Assembly (NCBI RefSeq): GCF_010365305.1
Contig: NZ_CP048279.1
Coordinates: forward strand, 496,001-560,000
Length of the DNA: 64,000 nt
Direction of reading: 5' to 3'
DNA from: Staphylococcus sp. MI 10-1553
Lineage (GTDB): Bacteria > Bacillota > Bacilli > Staphylococcales > Staphylococcaceae
In this document: positions 18,632 to 27,679 of the stretch, in pieces
How positions within the stretch are numbered: the stretch's first letter is position 1
Layout of the letters: the number at the start of each line of letters is the position of its first letter
The notes under the pieces: generated by a model
Databases searched by the model: none
What the model was told of the DNA's origin: nothing
What the model saw: only the letters and a program-made list of their open reading frames with translations
Program-made: the position numbers and the translations under genes

Positions 18632-20131
18632 TTAATTTGAAGATGTTTTTTTCTTCAACAGTTTCATGATGAATGGATAGAATAATGCTAATACAGTCAT
18701 CATTGTTAAAACAATCGCAATCGGTGAACCGAAGAAAATGTCACCGAGATGATTATGACTCGTAATTAAGCTTTTACGGAAGTTTTGTTCCATATCTGAG
18801 CCGATAATTGATGCTAAAATGAGCGGTGCAATTGGGAAATCTAGTAATTTTAATAATAGGCCAATGATGCCGAAAATTAATAAAATGTAGAAATCAATGA
18901 CACTATAACTCAATGTGTACGTGCCGAGAAAGGCGAGTACTAAAATGATTGGATAAAGTGTTTTCGGTGGTGTTTTTAATATTTTTAATAACAGACCAAT
19001 CATCGCGATATTAATAATGACTAAGAAAATATTACCGATAAACATACTATTGACGAGTGTCCATACCATTTCGGGTTGTTTCTCGAATAGGAGTGGTCCA
19101 GGTTGTAAACCGAGCATCACGACTGCACCGAGAATCACGGCTGTCGTTCCTGACCCAGGGACCCCCATCGTTAATAATGGAATGAGTGAACCGACTGAAG
19201 CGGCATTATTCGAAGCTTCAGGTGCAGCTACCCCTTCAATAGCACCTTTACCAAACTTTTTACCATTTTTAGAAAATTGTTTTTCAGTCGCATAACTGAG
19301 TAAGGAAGCTACTGATCCACCCGCACCAGGTAAGACCCCGATAAGGAAGCCAATGGGACTTTGTCTTAACATCGTCCAGCGCGTCCGTTTCCAATCTTCT
19401 TTCGTTAATTTCATCGAGCCTAAATCACTTTTTGGAGGCGCTAATGTATCTAAATGCATGTAGTTGTAGAGTACTTCAGCGACTGCGTAGACTCCGATAA
19501 TTATAACTAGAAAGTCGACGCCTTCGCTTAAATGCGTCACATCAAAAGTGAAACGGTACACACTGGTTTGTAAATCAACGCCAATCGTACTCATCATTAA
19601 ACCGATAGACATGGCGATAAACCCTTTGACCATTTTACCGAGCGATAATGTGACGACCATGGACAATGTGAATAAGAACAAGACGAAATATTCACGTGGT
19701 CCAAAGTGCAGGGCAAATTCGGATAACGGCTTAGCAAGAAGAATAAAGCCAATGACTGAAAAAAGTCCGCCAAACAGTGACGCCACAGCTGAAATGGTTA
19801 AAGCTTTACCGGCCTGATGATTGAGTGTCATCGGATAACCATCAAATGTCGCAGCAATAGCAGACCCGTCCCCTGGTGTATTGAGCAAGATCGAACTTCT
19901 GGAGCCCCCATACATCGCCCCGTAGTAAATCGAAATCATCAAAATCAAGGCACTGACCGGATTCATCCCAAATGTGACAGGAATCAGTACAGCCACCGCT
20001 GTCGCAGGCCCTAAACCGGGTAACATCCCTACGACTGTGCCGAGAAAGCCGCCAATGAGAATCCACATTAAATTCATCGGTTGGAAGGCAGTTGAGAGCC
20101 CTTCCCAGAAACTATTGATATCGATACCCAT
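18632..20131 (-). CDS. tctA: Tripartite tricarboxylate transporter large permease TctA
   Basis: A 499-residue, about 12-helix membrane protein of the TctA family. The repeated signature is clear: GGFLGTVVGMLPGLGPATAVAVL near residue 25 and GVLPGAGGSVASLLSYATEKQ near 265, together with SRSSILLNTPGDGSAIA. TctA forms the channel of a secondary importer that works with TctB and the periplasmic or lipid-anchored TctC. AAGGAGGCGG precedes the start. It is the last gene of tctC-tctB-tctA. The family imports citrate, tartrate and other carboxylates; the substrate here is unknown. Confidence 0.9.
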   Translation of the reverse strand: MGIDINSFWEGLSTAFQPMNLMWILIGGFLGTVVGMLPGLGPATAVAVLIPVTFGMNPVSALILMISIYYGAMYGGSRSSILLNTPGDGSAIAATFDGYPMTLNHQAGKALTISAVASLFGGLFSVIGFILLAKPLSEFALHFGPREYFVLFLFTLSMVVTLSLGKMVKGFIAMSIGLMMSTIGVDLQTSVYRFTFDVTHLSEGVDFLVIIIGVYAVAEVLYNYMHLDTLAPPKSDLGSMKLTKEDWKRTRWTMLRQSPIGFLIGVLPGAGGSVASLLSYATEKQFSKNGKKFGKGAIEGVAAPEASNNAASVGSLIPLLTMGVPGSGTTAVILGAVVMLGLQPGPLLFEKQPEMVWTLVNSMFIGNIFLVIINIAMIGLLLKILKTPPKTLYPIILVLAFLGTYTLSYSVIDFYILLIFGIIGLLLKLLDFPIAPLILASIIGSDMEQNFRKSLITSHNHLGDIFFGSPIAIVLTMMTVLALFYPFIMKLLKKKTSSN

Positions 20132-20143
20132 ATGACCGCCTCC

Positions 20144-20587
20144 TTATGGCAAACTCACGTCTAACAGCTGTGCAAAGGTATACCATGCGACACCTGAAAA
20201 GACGATAGCGACGATTAAATTTTTTAGCCAATGTTGAAAGCCATTGACTAGAAACATCACTGCTGCAAGAAATAATGCTGTTGAAATTAAAAAGCCGATG
20301 CGTTCAAAAATGACTGTATAAATCAGGATAAATAAACAAGTCAGACCAATGCGTTTCAGGACGAGTGGTGTTAAAAATGCTTTAAATTCATTGAACGACA
20401 CATTTTTATCACGAAGCATTTGAAAAAAGTAAATGATACTCATCACAATCAATAAACACGCGATAAGAATTGGAAAATATTTTGGACTTTGAGGATCACC
20501 AATTCTAGAAATCGGTAAATTGAGAGAGAGGAGTAAGTAGATAACGCCAATAATGAAGCAAACGATAGGCGCAATAAGTCGTACCAT
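20144..20587 (-). CDS. tctB: Tripartite tricarboxylate transporter small permease TctB
   Basis: A 147-residue protein with four predicted helices and the TctB opening (ISRIGDPQSPKYFPILIACLL, where the G-x2-FP segment is typical). It is 12 bases upstream of tctA and 18 bases downstream of tctC, so the three genes form one operon. GGGGGAATC lies before its ATG. Confidence 0.85.
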   Translation of the reverse strand: MVRLIAPIVCFIIGVIYLLLSLNLPISRIGDPQSPKYFPILIACLLIVMSIIYFFQMLRDKNVSFNEFKAFLTPLVLKRIGLTCLFILIYTVIFERIGFLISTALFLAAVMFLVNGFQHWLKNLIVAIVFSGVAWYTFAQLLDVSLP

Positions 20588-20605
20588 TTTTGATTCCCCC
20601 TTTGT

Positions 20606-21595
20606 TTAAAAACCAGCGTCTTGAATCAGTTGTTCATATTTTTTCTGTTGCTCGTTTAAAAATTTTTCTGATTCATAGCTGTCTTTGTAAAATGCATCCC
20701 AGTTTTTGTTTTTGCGAATTGTCTCCCACTGTTTTGATTGAACGACTTTTTTCATGGTGTCATTCCAATAAGCACGTTCTTCTTTCGTCATATTTTTAGG
20801 TCCCATAACGCCGCGCCAATGTGGGAAGACCATGTTTAAACCTTGTTCTTTCCAAGTCGGGACATCTTCTAAGCCTTTCACACGTTGATCAGAAGTTGTG
20901 GCCAACACTTTAAGCTTGCCTGCCTGATGTTGCGTTTTCACTTCAGAGACTGCTGTTGAAGCGATATCCACGTGGCCACCGAGGAGTGCGGTTTCTAAAT
21001 CACCACCACTTTTATAAACGAGAAAGTCTAAATTTTTCACGTCGACCCCGTACGCTTTTGCGGCTTGTACAAAAGCAAGATGATCGTTATTCCCTAGACC
21101 AGGTGCCACACCAATCGTTAATGACTTCGGATCGGCTTTCAATTTTTCCATCACTTCTTTACCAGAAGATAGGTGAGACTGATTAGAAGCGGATAAACTG
21201 ATCCATTCCGTCGCTAAAATTGCAATCGGTGTAAAATCTTGGTGACGCAAATCACTTAAGCCAAGTTCGTGGTTGGAAAGTAACAAACTTGAATTAATTG
21301 CGATAGATGTAGGTTGGCGTTCACTGAGATATTGCCAGCCCACCTCGCCACCGCCACCTGGTTTGTTGACGACTGTAATATTTTGATCAGTCAGTTTTTT
21401 ATCTTGCATAATTTTTTGGATTGCGCGTGCAGTCGCATCCCAGCCCCCACCAGGTGAAGCAGGTGCAATAATTTCTACTGTGCGATTAGGAAATTTTTGG
21501 CTACTTGATGTCTGAGGTTTGTCTTCTTTATCGTTATTCGTACAAGCCGCCAAAATGAGCACAAGGCCCATGAAACATGTCACGAGTTTTCGCAT
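20606..21595 (-). CDS. tctC: Tripartite tricarboxylate transporter binding lipoprotein TctC
   Basis: A 329-residue solute-binding lipoprotein. The signal peptide ends in the lipobox LILAAC (Cys about residue 18). The TctC/Bug fold is shown by FPNRTVEIIAPASPGGGWDATAR and by VNKPGGGGEVGWQYL, whose loops bind the carboxylate ligand. In Gram-positive cells it would be lipid-anchored outside the membrane and hand substrate to TctAB. GGGGGTATGGAGTT precedes the start. Tct systems are more frequent in proteobacteria than in staphylococci, so acquisition is possible. Confidence 0.88.
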   Translation of the reverse strand: MRKLVTCFMGLVLILAACTNNDKEDKPQTSSSQKFPNRTVEIIAPASPGGGWDATARAIQKIMQDKKLTDQNITVVNKPGGGGEVGWQYLSERQPTSIAINSSLLLSNHELGLSDLRHQDFTPIAILATEWISLSASNQSHLSSGKEVMEKLKADPKSLTIGVAPGLGNNDHLAFVQAAKAYGVDVKNLDFLVYKSGGDLETALLGGHVDIASTAVSEVKTQHQAGKLKVLATTSDQRVKGLEDVPTWKEQGLNMVFPHWRGVMGPKNMTKEERAYWNDTMKKVVQSKQWETIRKNKNWDAFYKDSYESEKFLNEQQKKYEQLIQDAGF

Positions 21596-21852
21596 AACTC
21601 CATACCCCCTTTATATGTGACAATTAGTTATATTTTATCATAATATTCAGAATTATAGAGGTTGGATTCAAATGATATACTATTGTCAACATTATTTTGG
21701 TTTTGGTTATCAATCAAAGTTTTAAAGGATATTGGGAAGGAGCTAAGTGGAGTAACAAACAGCTTTGATTGTTTTGCAGCTAAATGACAATTGTTCATTA
21801 ATGGCAGAGATGTATATAATGAAATTGAAGTTCTTTTGAAAAGGTGATGGCT

Positions 21853-22692
21853 ATGGGGAGAAATCGTGTTGTATCGAATGAGAGAACGAACTTATTTAAT
21901 GATATTCATTTTTTGTTTGCTGGAGAAGAATATTGTGATTCAGGCTATCAATTTGGACCGGCAGTGAGACCTAATTTTATTATTCATTTTATTGTTTCAG
22001 GGAAGGGGTATTACCAATTTGATGGACAAACGTATCAGCTTTCACAAAATCAAGGCTTTGTTATTTTTCCAGACAAATTGACGACGTATTGGGCTGACGA
22101 AGAAGATCCGTGGCATTATGTATGGATTGGATTTACTGGTACGAAAAGTCACCAATATATGACAGAGGTCGGTGTTTCTTTAGAATATCCAATTATAAAA
22201 TTAACACATATGAATCAATTTCAAAGACTGATCAATACAATTTTAAATCGGCAAGATGAAGTAATGACACATTTTTATTTCCAAAGCGTATTGAATCAAG
22301 TTTTTCATGATATGCGTGTGCATCGAGATGATCCTTTACATCAAATTGAAAATAAAAAGTACAGTCAATATACGCACCAAGTCTTGCATTATATTGAAAA
22401 TCATTATACACATCCATTTACTGTCACAGATATGGCAAAAGACTTATTTGTTAATCGCTGTTATTTGAGTCGTGTATTTAAAGAAGAAACCGGGATGACC
22501 CTCAAAGATTATATGAATCACTTTCGTATCACAAGAGCGAGAGACTTATTGATTATAACCAATTATAGTTATACAGATATCGCTCAGCAGCTTGGATACG
22601 AAAGTTATAACAGTTTTTATAAAATGTTTCGTAAAATTACAGGTGAGACACCTTCTGTTTATCGTCATGGTCAGCATTTAGAATCTCTTTAA
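21853..22692 (+). CDS. AraC-family transcriptional regulator of alpha-galactoside genes
   Basis: A 279-residue AraC/XylS regulator: an N-terminal cupin sensor (RPNFIIHFIVSGKGYYQFDG; NQGFVIFPDKLTTYW) and a C-terminal pair of helix-turn-helices (FTVTDMAKDLFVNRCYLSRVF and YTDIAQQLGYESYNSFYKMF). The layout matches MsmR/RafR-type activators of melibiose/raffinose use, and the next genes encode alpha-galactosidase and a sugar carrier on the other strand. ATG 21853 (MGRNRVV) has AAGGTGA five bases upstream; GTG 21844 and ATG 21847 are alternatives. Its last 56 bases overlap the end of the alpha-galactosidase gene tail to tail. Confidence 0.85.
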   Translation: MGRNRVVSNERTNLFNDIHFLFAGEEYCDSGYQFGPAVRPNFIIHFIVSGKGYYQFDGQTYQLSQNQGFVIFPDKLTTYWADEEDPWHYVWIGFTGTKSHQYMTEVGVSLEYPIIKLTHMNQFQRLINTILNRQDEVMTHFYFQSVLNQVFHDMRVHRDDPLHQIENKKYSQYTHQVLHYIENHYTHPFTVTDMAKDLFVNRCYLSRVFKEETGMTLKDYMNHFRITRARDLLIITNYSYTDIAQQLGYESYNSFYKMFRKITGETPSVYRHGQHLESL

Positions 22693-24895
22693 TCTCGAAT
22701 AACCAAGAGTCAAAATCATATGTTTTATGTTCACCGTTACGTAATTCGCCGTAACTTGTATCAGGTATATCAAAACCAATGTTCATTAATGCCGCACCAG
22801 ATAGTGTTTGATTAATATTTGAAACATGATAATAACGTTGTGGATCAAGTCCTGAAAGTTTAATGCGCTTTTTGCCGATATTAATGATATTGAGATGTTT
22901 ATAAACCGCTAACAATGCAGATGTTTGTTTATCATCCACGACCATCCAAGCGGTATAATTGTGCTTGCTTGGATTGAGTAATCTATAAAAGCGACCATAT
23001 TGTAATAACTTACGGTATTGTTTAACGAACTGTACTTGCGTATTCATGATTTCAAGTTCATTTGGATGCATTTGAGATAAATCAAGTTCATAGCCAAATA
23101 CACCAAAATAGGAAACGTGACCGCGCGTTTGTAATGATATGTGTCGATGTTCTTGTTCGTTAGGTGACTGAGAGACATGGGCACCCATTGTATTGGGTGG
23201 ATAAACATATGACGTGCCATATTGAATAAATTGACGTTGATAGGCATCTGTATTGTCACTCGTCCAAATTTGAGGTGTGTAGTACAGCATACCTAAATCA
23301 AAGCGACCACCACCACTTGCACAAGATTCAATCAACACATGTGGAAACTTCTGAGTCAAACGGTCTAATAATTGATATAAACCTAATATATAGCGATGGT
23401 AAACTTCTCCTTGTTGATTTGTATCTAAATAAGAAGAGAACACATCAGTCATTGAACGATTCATGTCCCACTTGATATACCGAATCGGGGACGAACTTAA
23501 TATTTCTGATAAAGCATCATCAATATACACAATGACATCTGGGTTGGTATAGTCGAGTACATATTGAAAACGACCATGGGCTGCTGAACGATGAGGAACT
23601 TTGATGACCCATTCCGGATGCGCCTGATAGAGCTCGCTTTTTTTGCTCACCATTTCCGGTTCAACCCATAACCCAAAGTCCAGTCCGAGTGCATTGATTT
23701 GGTTAACTAAGTGAGGAAGTCCATGAGGCAACTTTTTCTTGTTTATTGTAAAGTCTCCAAGGCCTTCATGATCACTTTGTCGATTGCCAAACCAACCATC
23801 ATCTAAAACAAACATTTCAATGCCGATAGCCTTTGCTTGTTTTGCAATCGTTAATAATTTATCTTCCGTAAAGTCATAATAAGTCGCTTCCCAGTTGTTC
23901 ACTAAGATAGGGCGTTCATATTGTTGCCAACGTGCTGCAGTTAGTCCCATACGAATGAGTTGATGAAAATGGTGACTCATCCCATTGAAGCCACTATCAC
24001 TCATAACTATAAAAGCTTGTGGTGTTGTAAATGTCGAGCCAGGTGCGAGTTCCCACATAAAGTGATCTGGATGTATACCGATTTGTGCGCGGAGTTGATT
24101 AAAATTGTCGACTTCAACTTGTCCGATAAAATTACCACTATAGGCAAGTGCGAATCCATAAACAAAACCTTGATGTTCAGTTGTATGGGATTCAGACAAT
24201 GCGAAAAATGGATTGTGAAGATGACTTGAATGTCCACGCAAAGATTGGATTTTAAATGTGCCAACACCTAAAGACTGTTCCGTTACATGTCTTTCACGAC
24301 CCCATGCGCCACTGAGATGCGTTAATTTATAGTCTGCGCAAGGAAAATCAACGCTTAAACTTAATGCCTTTGAAAGTTGTAAGTGCATCTCTCCAGAATT
24401 TTTAAATACTACATGCCTTGCTATTACATTCATATTTGAAAGGATAACGTAATACAGTTGTACTTCAAGACCACTTTCTGCATCGATTAAATCAATCATT
24501 AATGTTTGCCCTGAAACTTGATTATCACGGATATGAGGAAGCCCATCCAATTGTGGGAGGGCATTCAAAACTTGATAACCGTGATATTCTAGTGTAGTGA
24601 GTGGACTGTTATTCGGGAGTATGACTTCGAAAGCAGGATCTCGAAAATCACCTGTTCCAAAATTTGGATATTCCATGAATGCATGTTCGTATGAAAAGGT
24701 TGTATCATTTTCTCTCGGATAACAAGCAACAGGACGTGATTGTTGGTGAACTAAAAACGTATAATCATCATCTTGGACAGCAGGCCCCGTATACAATTGA
24801 ACTGGCAATTCTGTAGGGCCAATATAAAAAATATAACTCATCTCGCCATTGGTTAAATGGAATTGACGTGTTGCTTTAGAGATGTGTATCGTCAT
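22637..24895 (-). CDS. Alpha-galactosidase, GH36
   Basis: A 752-residue glycoside hydrolase family 36 enzyme that removes terminal alpha-galactose from melibiose, raffinose and related sugars. The catalytic nucleophile motif is RYIKWDMNRSMTD (Asp near residue 478) and the acid/base region is in QIWTSDNTDA; FVLDDGWFGNR and LWVEPEMV line the pocket. Length is normal for bacterial GH36 of the AgaR/RafA type. It has no signal peptide, so it acts in the cytoplasm on sugar imported by the adjacent carrier. AAGGAGGAGAACT precedes the ATG, which overlaps the carrier gene by 20 bases. Confidence 0.93.
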   Translation of the reverse strand: MTIHISKATRQFHLTNGEMSYIFYIGPTELPVQLYTGPAVQDDDYTFLVHQQSRPVACYPRENDTTFSYEHAFMEYPNFGTGDFRDPAFEVILPNNSPLTTLEYHGYQVLNALPQLDGLPHIRDNQVSGQTLMIDLIDAESGLEVQLYYVILSNMNVIARHVVFKNSGEMHLQLSKALSLSVDFPCADYKLTHLSGAWGRERHVTEQSLGVGTFKIQSLRGHSSHLHNPFFALSESHTTEHQGFVYGFALAYSGNFIGQVEVDNFNQLRAQIGIHPDHFMWELAPGSTFTTPQAFIVMSDSGFNGMSHHFHQLIRMGLTAARWQQYERPILVNNWEATYYDFTEDKLLTIAKQAKAIGIEMFVLDDGWFGNRQSDHEGLGDFTINKKKLPHGLPHLVNQINALGLDFGLWVEPEMVSKKSELYQAHPEWVIKVPHRSAAHGRFQYVLDYTNPDVIVYIDDALSEILSSSPIRYIKWDMNRSMTDVFSSYLDTNQQGEVYHRYILGLYQLLDRLTQKFPHVLIESCASGGGRFDLGMLYYTPQIWTSDNTDAYQRQFIQYGTSYVYPPNTMGAHVSQSPNEQEHRHISLQTRGHVSYFGVFGYELDLSQMHPNELEIMNTQVQFVKQYRKLLQYGRFYRLLNPSKHNYTAWMVVDDKQTSALLAVYKHLNIINIGKKRIKLSGLDPQRYYHVSNINQTLSGAALMNIGFDIPDTSYGELRNGEHKTYDFDSWLFEIKEILNADHDDKQKVSHL

Positions 24896-26285
24896 AGTTC
24901 TCCTCCTTTAAAGCTTGTTTTTTTCTATAGTTGAGTGTTTTCACGATGTCATTTAAGAAGTCTCCTTTTAAGTGATATGCATATTTATAAATTAAGTAAC
25001 TGATGATAATAAAGATAATGGGCATACCCACCATTAAAAAGCGAATCCCATTTTGTGTAAATGTTGTTTGTTCTACATTTGGAACATAGTGGAATAGAGC
25101 TAATCCCCAACCAATAATAAATCCTGAAAAAGCCATTGCTGTTTTAACTAAAAATGTTTGTGTAGATGTAATAATACTTTCATTACGTTGACCGAATTTC
25201 ATTTCGCTATAGTCTATAACGTCTGCGATTGAAACTGTAATAATACCCCAAATTAAACCGAAAGATAATTTAATTAAAGCTGTGCCGATAATTACTGGAT
25301 AAATCGATTGCGGTATGATAAAACCAGCGAATAGTAAAACGAGTAAACCTAAAATAATCATCACAGTGGCGAATGGATATACTTTTTCACGTGTAATCGT
25401 TTTAGAAACTTTCGGGAAAATTAAAAGACCGAACATTTCAACGAAGCCTAATGCGTTAAAAAGTGCAAATAAATGTTTAGATTTCACAACATAATTAAAA
25501 TAATACAGTAGCGTCGTTGATAAAAATTGAGTTGCTAAGAAGAAGCACAGAATTGTCCCGATATAGGCGAGTAATTCTTTGTTTTTAAAGAGAATACGCC
25601 AAATATCTTTGAAGCGGACTTTAATGCCTTCACCTACATTGGTTGGTGCTTCGTTAACATTTTTTACAGTTAAAGAAATCGTCACAATGAAAATAACTGT
25701 AAGGATAAAAACATAAACAAAGAAACCAGGAATTTGATCGCCTTCTTTTTGACCAAACCATGTACCTAAAAAATAAATAAATGTTAGGCCGAGTGTACCA
25801 TTAATCAAATTTGCTGAACTTGCAAATATACGAGGAATAATGGATATTTCTTCACGTTCAACAGGATTGTTAGTCAGGTTTGGCAACCATGACCAGTAAG
25901 GAACATCCATCATTGTATAAGTCATTCCCCACAAAATATAAATAATGGAGACATAGACGTATAACGATGTACCTTCGAAATGAAAAGGTGTAAATAGCAA
26001 AATAAAGAAGATGCTATTAACTAACGTACCAATTAAAATCCATGGACGGAATTTTCCCCAACGCGTGCGTGTGTTATCAATCACCATCCCCATAATCGGA
26101 TCGTTAATTGCATCCCAAATACGTGCAACAAAGAATAAAGTTCCCACAAAAGCAGCACTTATTCCTAAAATATCGGTAAGGTAGAACATAATGTAAATAT
26201 TTACAAACCCTACAACGATATCTTTACCGAAAGCACCGAAACCAAACGAATATTTTTCTAATGTGCTCACTTGTCTTTTCATCAT
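24876..26285 (-). CDS. GPH-family sugar:cation symporter (MelB-like)
   Basis: A 469-residue, 12-helix carrier of the glycoside-pentoside-hexuronide family. KYSFGFGAFGKDI and RIWDAINDPIMGMVIDNTRTRWGKFRPWI carry the conserved Asp residues of the cation and sugar sites; the second-half motif is SFGLIWGIITVSIADVIDYSE. It probably imports melibiose or raffinose-type sugars for the alpha-galactosidase encoded downstream. ATG 26285 follows AGGTGATT. A cre site 90 bases upstream predicts glucose repression by CcpA. Confidence 0.88.
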   Translation of the reverse strand: MMKRQVSTLEKYSFGFGAFGKDIVVGFVNIYIMFYLTDILGISAAFVGTLFFVARIWDAINDPIMGMVIDNTRTRWGKFRPWILIGTLVNSIFFILLFTPFHFEGTSLYVYVSIIYILWGMTYTMMDVPYWSWLPNLTNNPVEREEISIIPRIFASSANLINGTLGLTFIYFLGTWFGQKEGDQIPGFFVYVFILTVIFIVTISLTVKNVNEAPTNVGEGIKVRFKDIWRILFKNKELLAYIGTILCFFLATQFLSTTLLYYFNYVVKSKHLFALFNALGFVEMFGLLIFPKVSKTITREKVYPFATVMIILGLLVLLFAGFIIPQSIYPVIIGTALIKLSFGLIWGIITVSIADVIDYSEMKFGQRNESIITSTQTFLVKTAMAFSGFIIGWGLALFHYVPNVEQTTFTQNGIRFLMVGMPIIFIIISYLIYKYAYHLKGDFLNDIVKTLNYRKKQALKEENYDDTHL

Positions 26286-26527
26286 AATCACCTCATTTTT
26301 TTAAAGCCATTATAAAAAATATGAGAAGTGCCAGATAGGTGTGTTTGTGAGGGAGATATTGCCATTTGTTACTTTTAGAAAGCGTTTTCATAAAAGGGAG
26401 ATTATATGTTGGTGAATTGTTCGCTCATCAAACAGAGAATATTTTATAAAGTGTAATTTGATGGAATCGTGATATGTATAAGACTTTTAGGTTGATTTGT
26501 GTTGTACGATTATCAATGATTTATAGA
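26286..26527. other. Promoter region of the galactoside operon
   Basis: AT-rich spacer between the reverse-strand sugar carrier and the forward-strand small toxin gene. Besides the cre site and the ribosome site of the carrier, no further structure or gene is visible. Confidence 0.5.
26374..26391 (-). promoter_or_regulatory. cre site (CcpA operator) for the galactoside operon
   Basis: On the reverse strand the site reads TATGAAAACGCTTTCTAA, matching the cre consensus WWTGNAARCGNWWWCAWW at all but one position. It lies 89 bases upstream of the sugar carrier start, a normal place for carbon catabolite repression. Confidence 0.75.
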
Positions 26528-26533
26528 TATAAT
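26528..26533 (+). promoter_or_regulatory. Probable -10 box of the small toxin transcript
   Basis: A perfect TATAAT stands 112 bases before the small hydrophobic ORF. TTGTAC at about 26502-26507 could be the -35 with slightly long spacing. A long leader follows, as usual for type I toxin mRNAs. Confidence 0.45.
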
Positions 26534-26644
26534 ATTTGGAGATGTCTTATCATAAAATAATAGTATTGCATATTGGTAGGGGATATAATAACGAGGTCGT
26601 CTATCTCTCAGACGTCAAATGGGCGTAGAGAGGAGGTGTTTATT

Positions 26645-26764
26645 ATGGGGGGAATCCTTCTGAATGGCCTAACCACAATTGTTAGTGGTTGCTTTATCGC
26701 GTATTATGCGCATTGCTACGTAAACGCGATAAAAATAGGCGACAATGACAATAGCCACACCTAA
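26645..26764 (+). CDS. Small hydrophobic peptide, probable type I (Fst-like) toxin
   Basis: A 39-residue peptide (starts MGGILLNGLTT, ends GDNDNSHT) with a single hydrophobic helix at residues 4-26 and a charged tail, the plan of Fst/holin-like type I toxins. GAGAGGAGGTG gives a very strong ribosome site. A CTATCTCTC element about 35 bases earlier in the leader can pair with GAGAGGAGG and mask it, as in Fst-type mRNAs. A strong hairpin (26767-26798) follows three bases after the stop, where an antisense RNA would overlap. No known toxin sequence is recognised with certainty; a stand-alone small membrane protein is the alternative. Confidence 0.5.
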   Translation: MGGILLNGLTTIVSGCFIAYYAHCYVNAIKIGDNDNSHT

Positions 26765-26766
26765 AG

Positions 26767-26798
26767 AATCCCCTCACTATTCGGGTAGTGAGGGGATT
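26767..26798. terminator. Strong hairpin after the small toxin gene
   Basis: AATCCCCTCACTA pairs perfectly with TAGTGAGGGGATT around TTCGGG. The T tract is weak. In type I systems such a stem is shared by the toxin mRNA and its convergent antisense RNA. Confidence 0.65.
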
Positions 26799-26904
26799 GG
26801 TGTTTATTATGTTGGATTCCTTATAAGCAAATATTAATCTATAAATTCATATTTGTCAACGACTGTAAATATTGATATAAGTCATTCATCGTATGTTATG
26901 ACGA

Positions 26905-27567
26905 TTAGACCCAATCAATGACGTCTTCCTTGCTACGGCGTGTTTTGGCACGTTTTGGTTCTTCCTCGCGATAACCAAATGCCACCATAACTGATGGTGC
27001 ATATTCTGCATCATCGAAATAGCCTTTTTCAGATAAAATACGTGATACTTCATCGTATTGAAAACCTTCAATTGGACATGAATCGATGCCTAAAAATGCT
27101 GCAGATGTCATCATATTCCCAAGTGCAATATAGGTTTGTTTACTCGCCCAGTCCCATAATGCACGATCGCTTTCGTAAAGGTGTAAGTTGTCGTTTTGGA
27201 ATGCGGATGTTTTCTCACTCATTTGTTCAATCATATCCGTATCCATTTGTTTCACATCGCGTAATATTTTTTGGACGTATTCATTTTCTGGACGTACATT
27301 TTTACGTGCTAAAATTAATACGAAATGACTCGCTGTTTCTAATTGCCCTTGAGCACCCCAGCTCATCGGTTTGAGTGCTTCACGCATTTCAGGGTCTTGA
27401 ATGACTAAAAACTTCCAAGGTTCAAGACCAAGTGAACTTGGTGACAGACGTCCTGTTTCTAAAATTGTATCGAAATCAGCGTCTTCAATTTTACGACTTG
27501 CATCAAAACGTTTTGTAGCAAAGCGATAATTAAATGTATCTAGTAACATTTGGCGTTTATCTTCCAT
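26905..27567 (-). CDS. NAD(P)H-dependent nitroreductase-family oxidoreductase
   Basis: A 220-residue FMN-dependent nitroreductase. FNYRFATKRFD holds the FMN-contact Arg residues, LSPSSLGLEPWKFLVI is the family signature, and MMTSAAFLGIDSCPIEGF lies at the C-terminal half. Such cytoplasmic enzymes reduce quinones, nitro compounds or aldehyde adducts with NAD(P)H. AAAGGAG lies nine bases before ATG 27567 (MEDKRQML). It is alone, between the toxin and a divergent kinase-like gene. The physiological substrate is unknown. Confidence 0.85.
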   Translation of the reverse strand: MEDKRQMLLDTFNYRFATKRFDASRKIEDADFDTILETGRLSPSSLGLEPWKFLVIQDPEMREALKPMSWGAQGQLETASHFVLILARKNVRPENEYVQKILRDVKQMDTDMIEQMSEKTSAFQNDNLHLYESDRALWDWASKQTYIALGNMMTSAAFLGIDSCPIEGFQYDEVSRILSEKGYFDDAEYAPSVMVAFGYREEEPKRAKTRRSKEDVIDWV

Positions 27568-27679
27568 TTGTTGCAACTCCTTTAAGTAGTATCATACAAT
27601 GATAGTATAGATGACTTTAAATCGACGTTAAAATAGTTTGTTTGAATTCAATTTCAAAAGAGAAAAGGGGTTGAATGTC

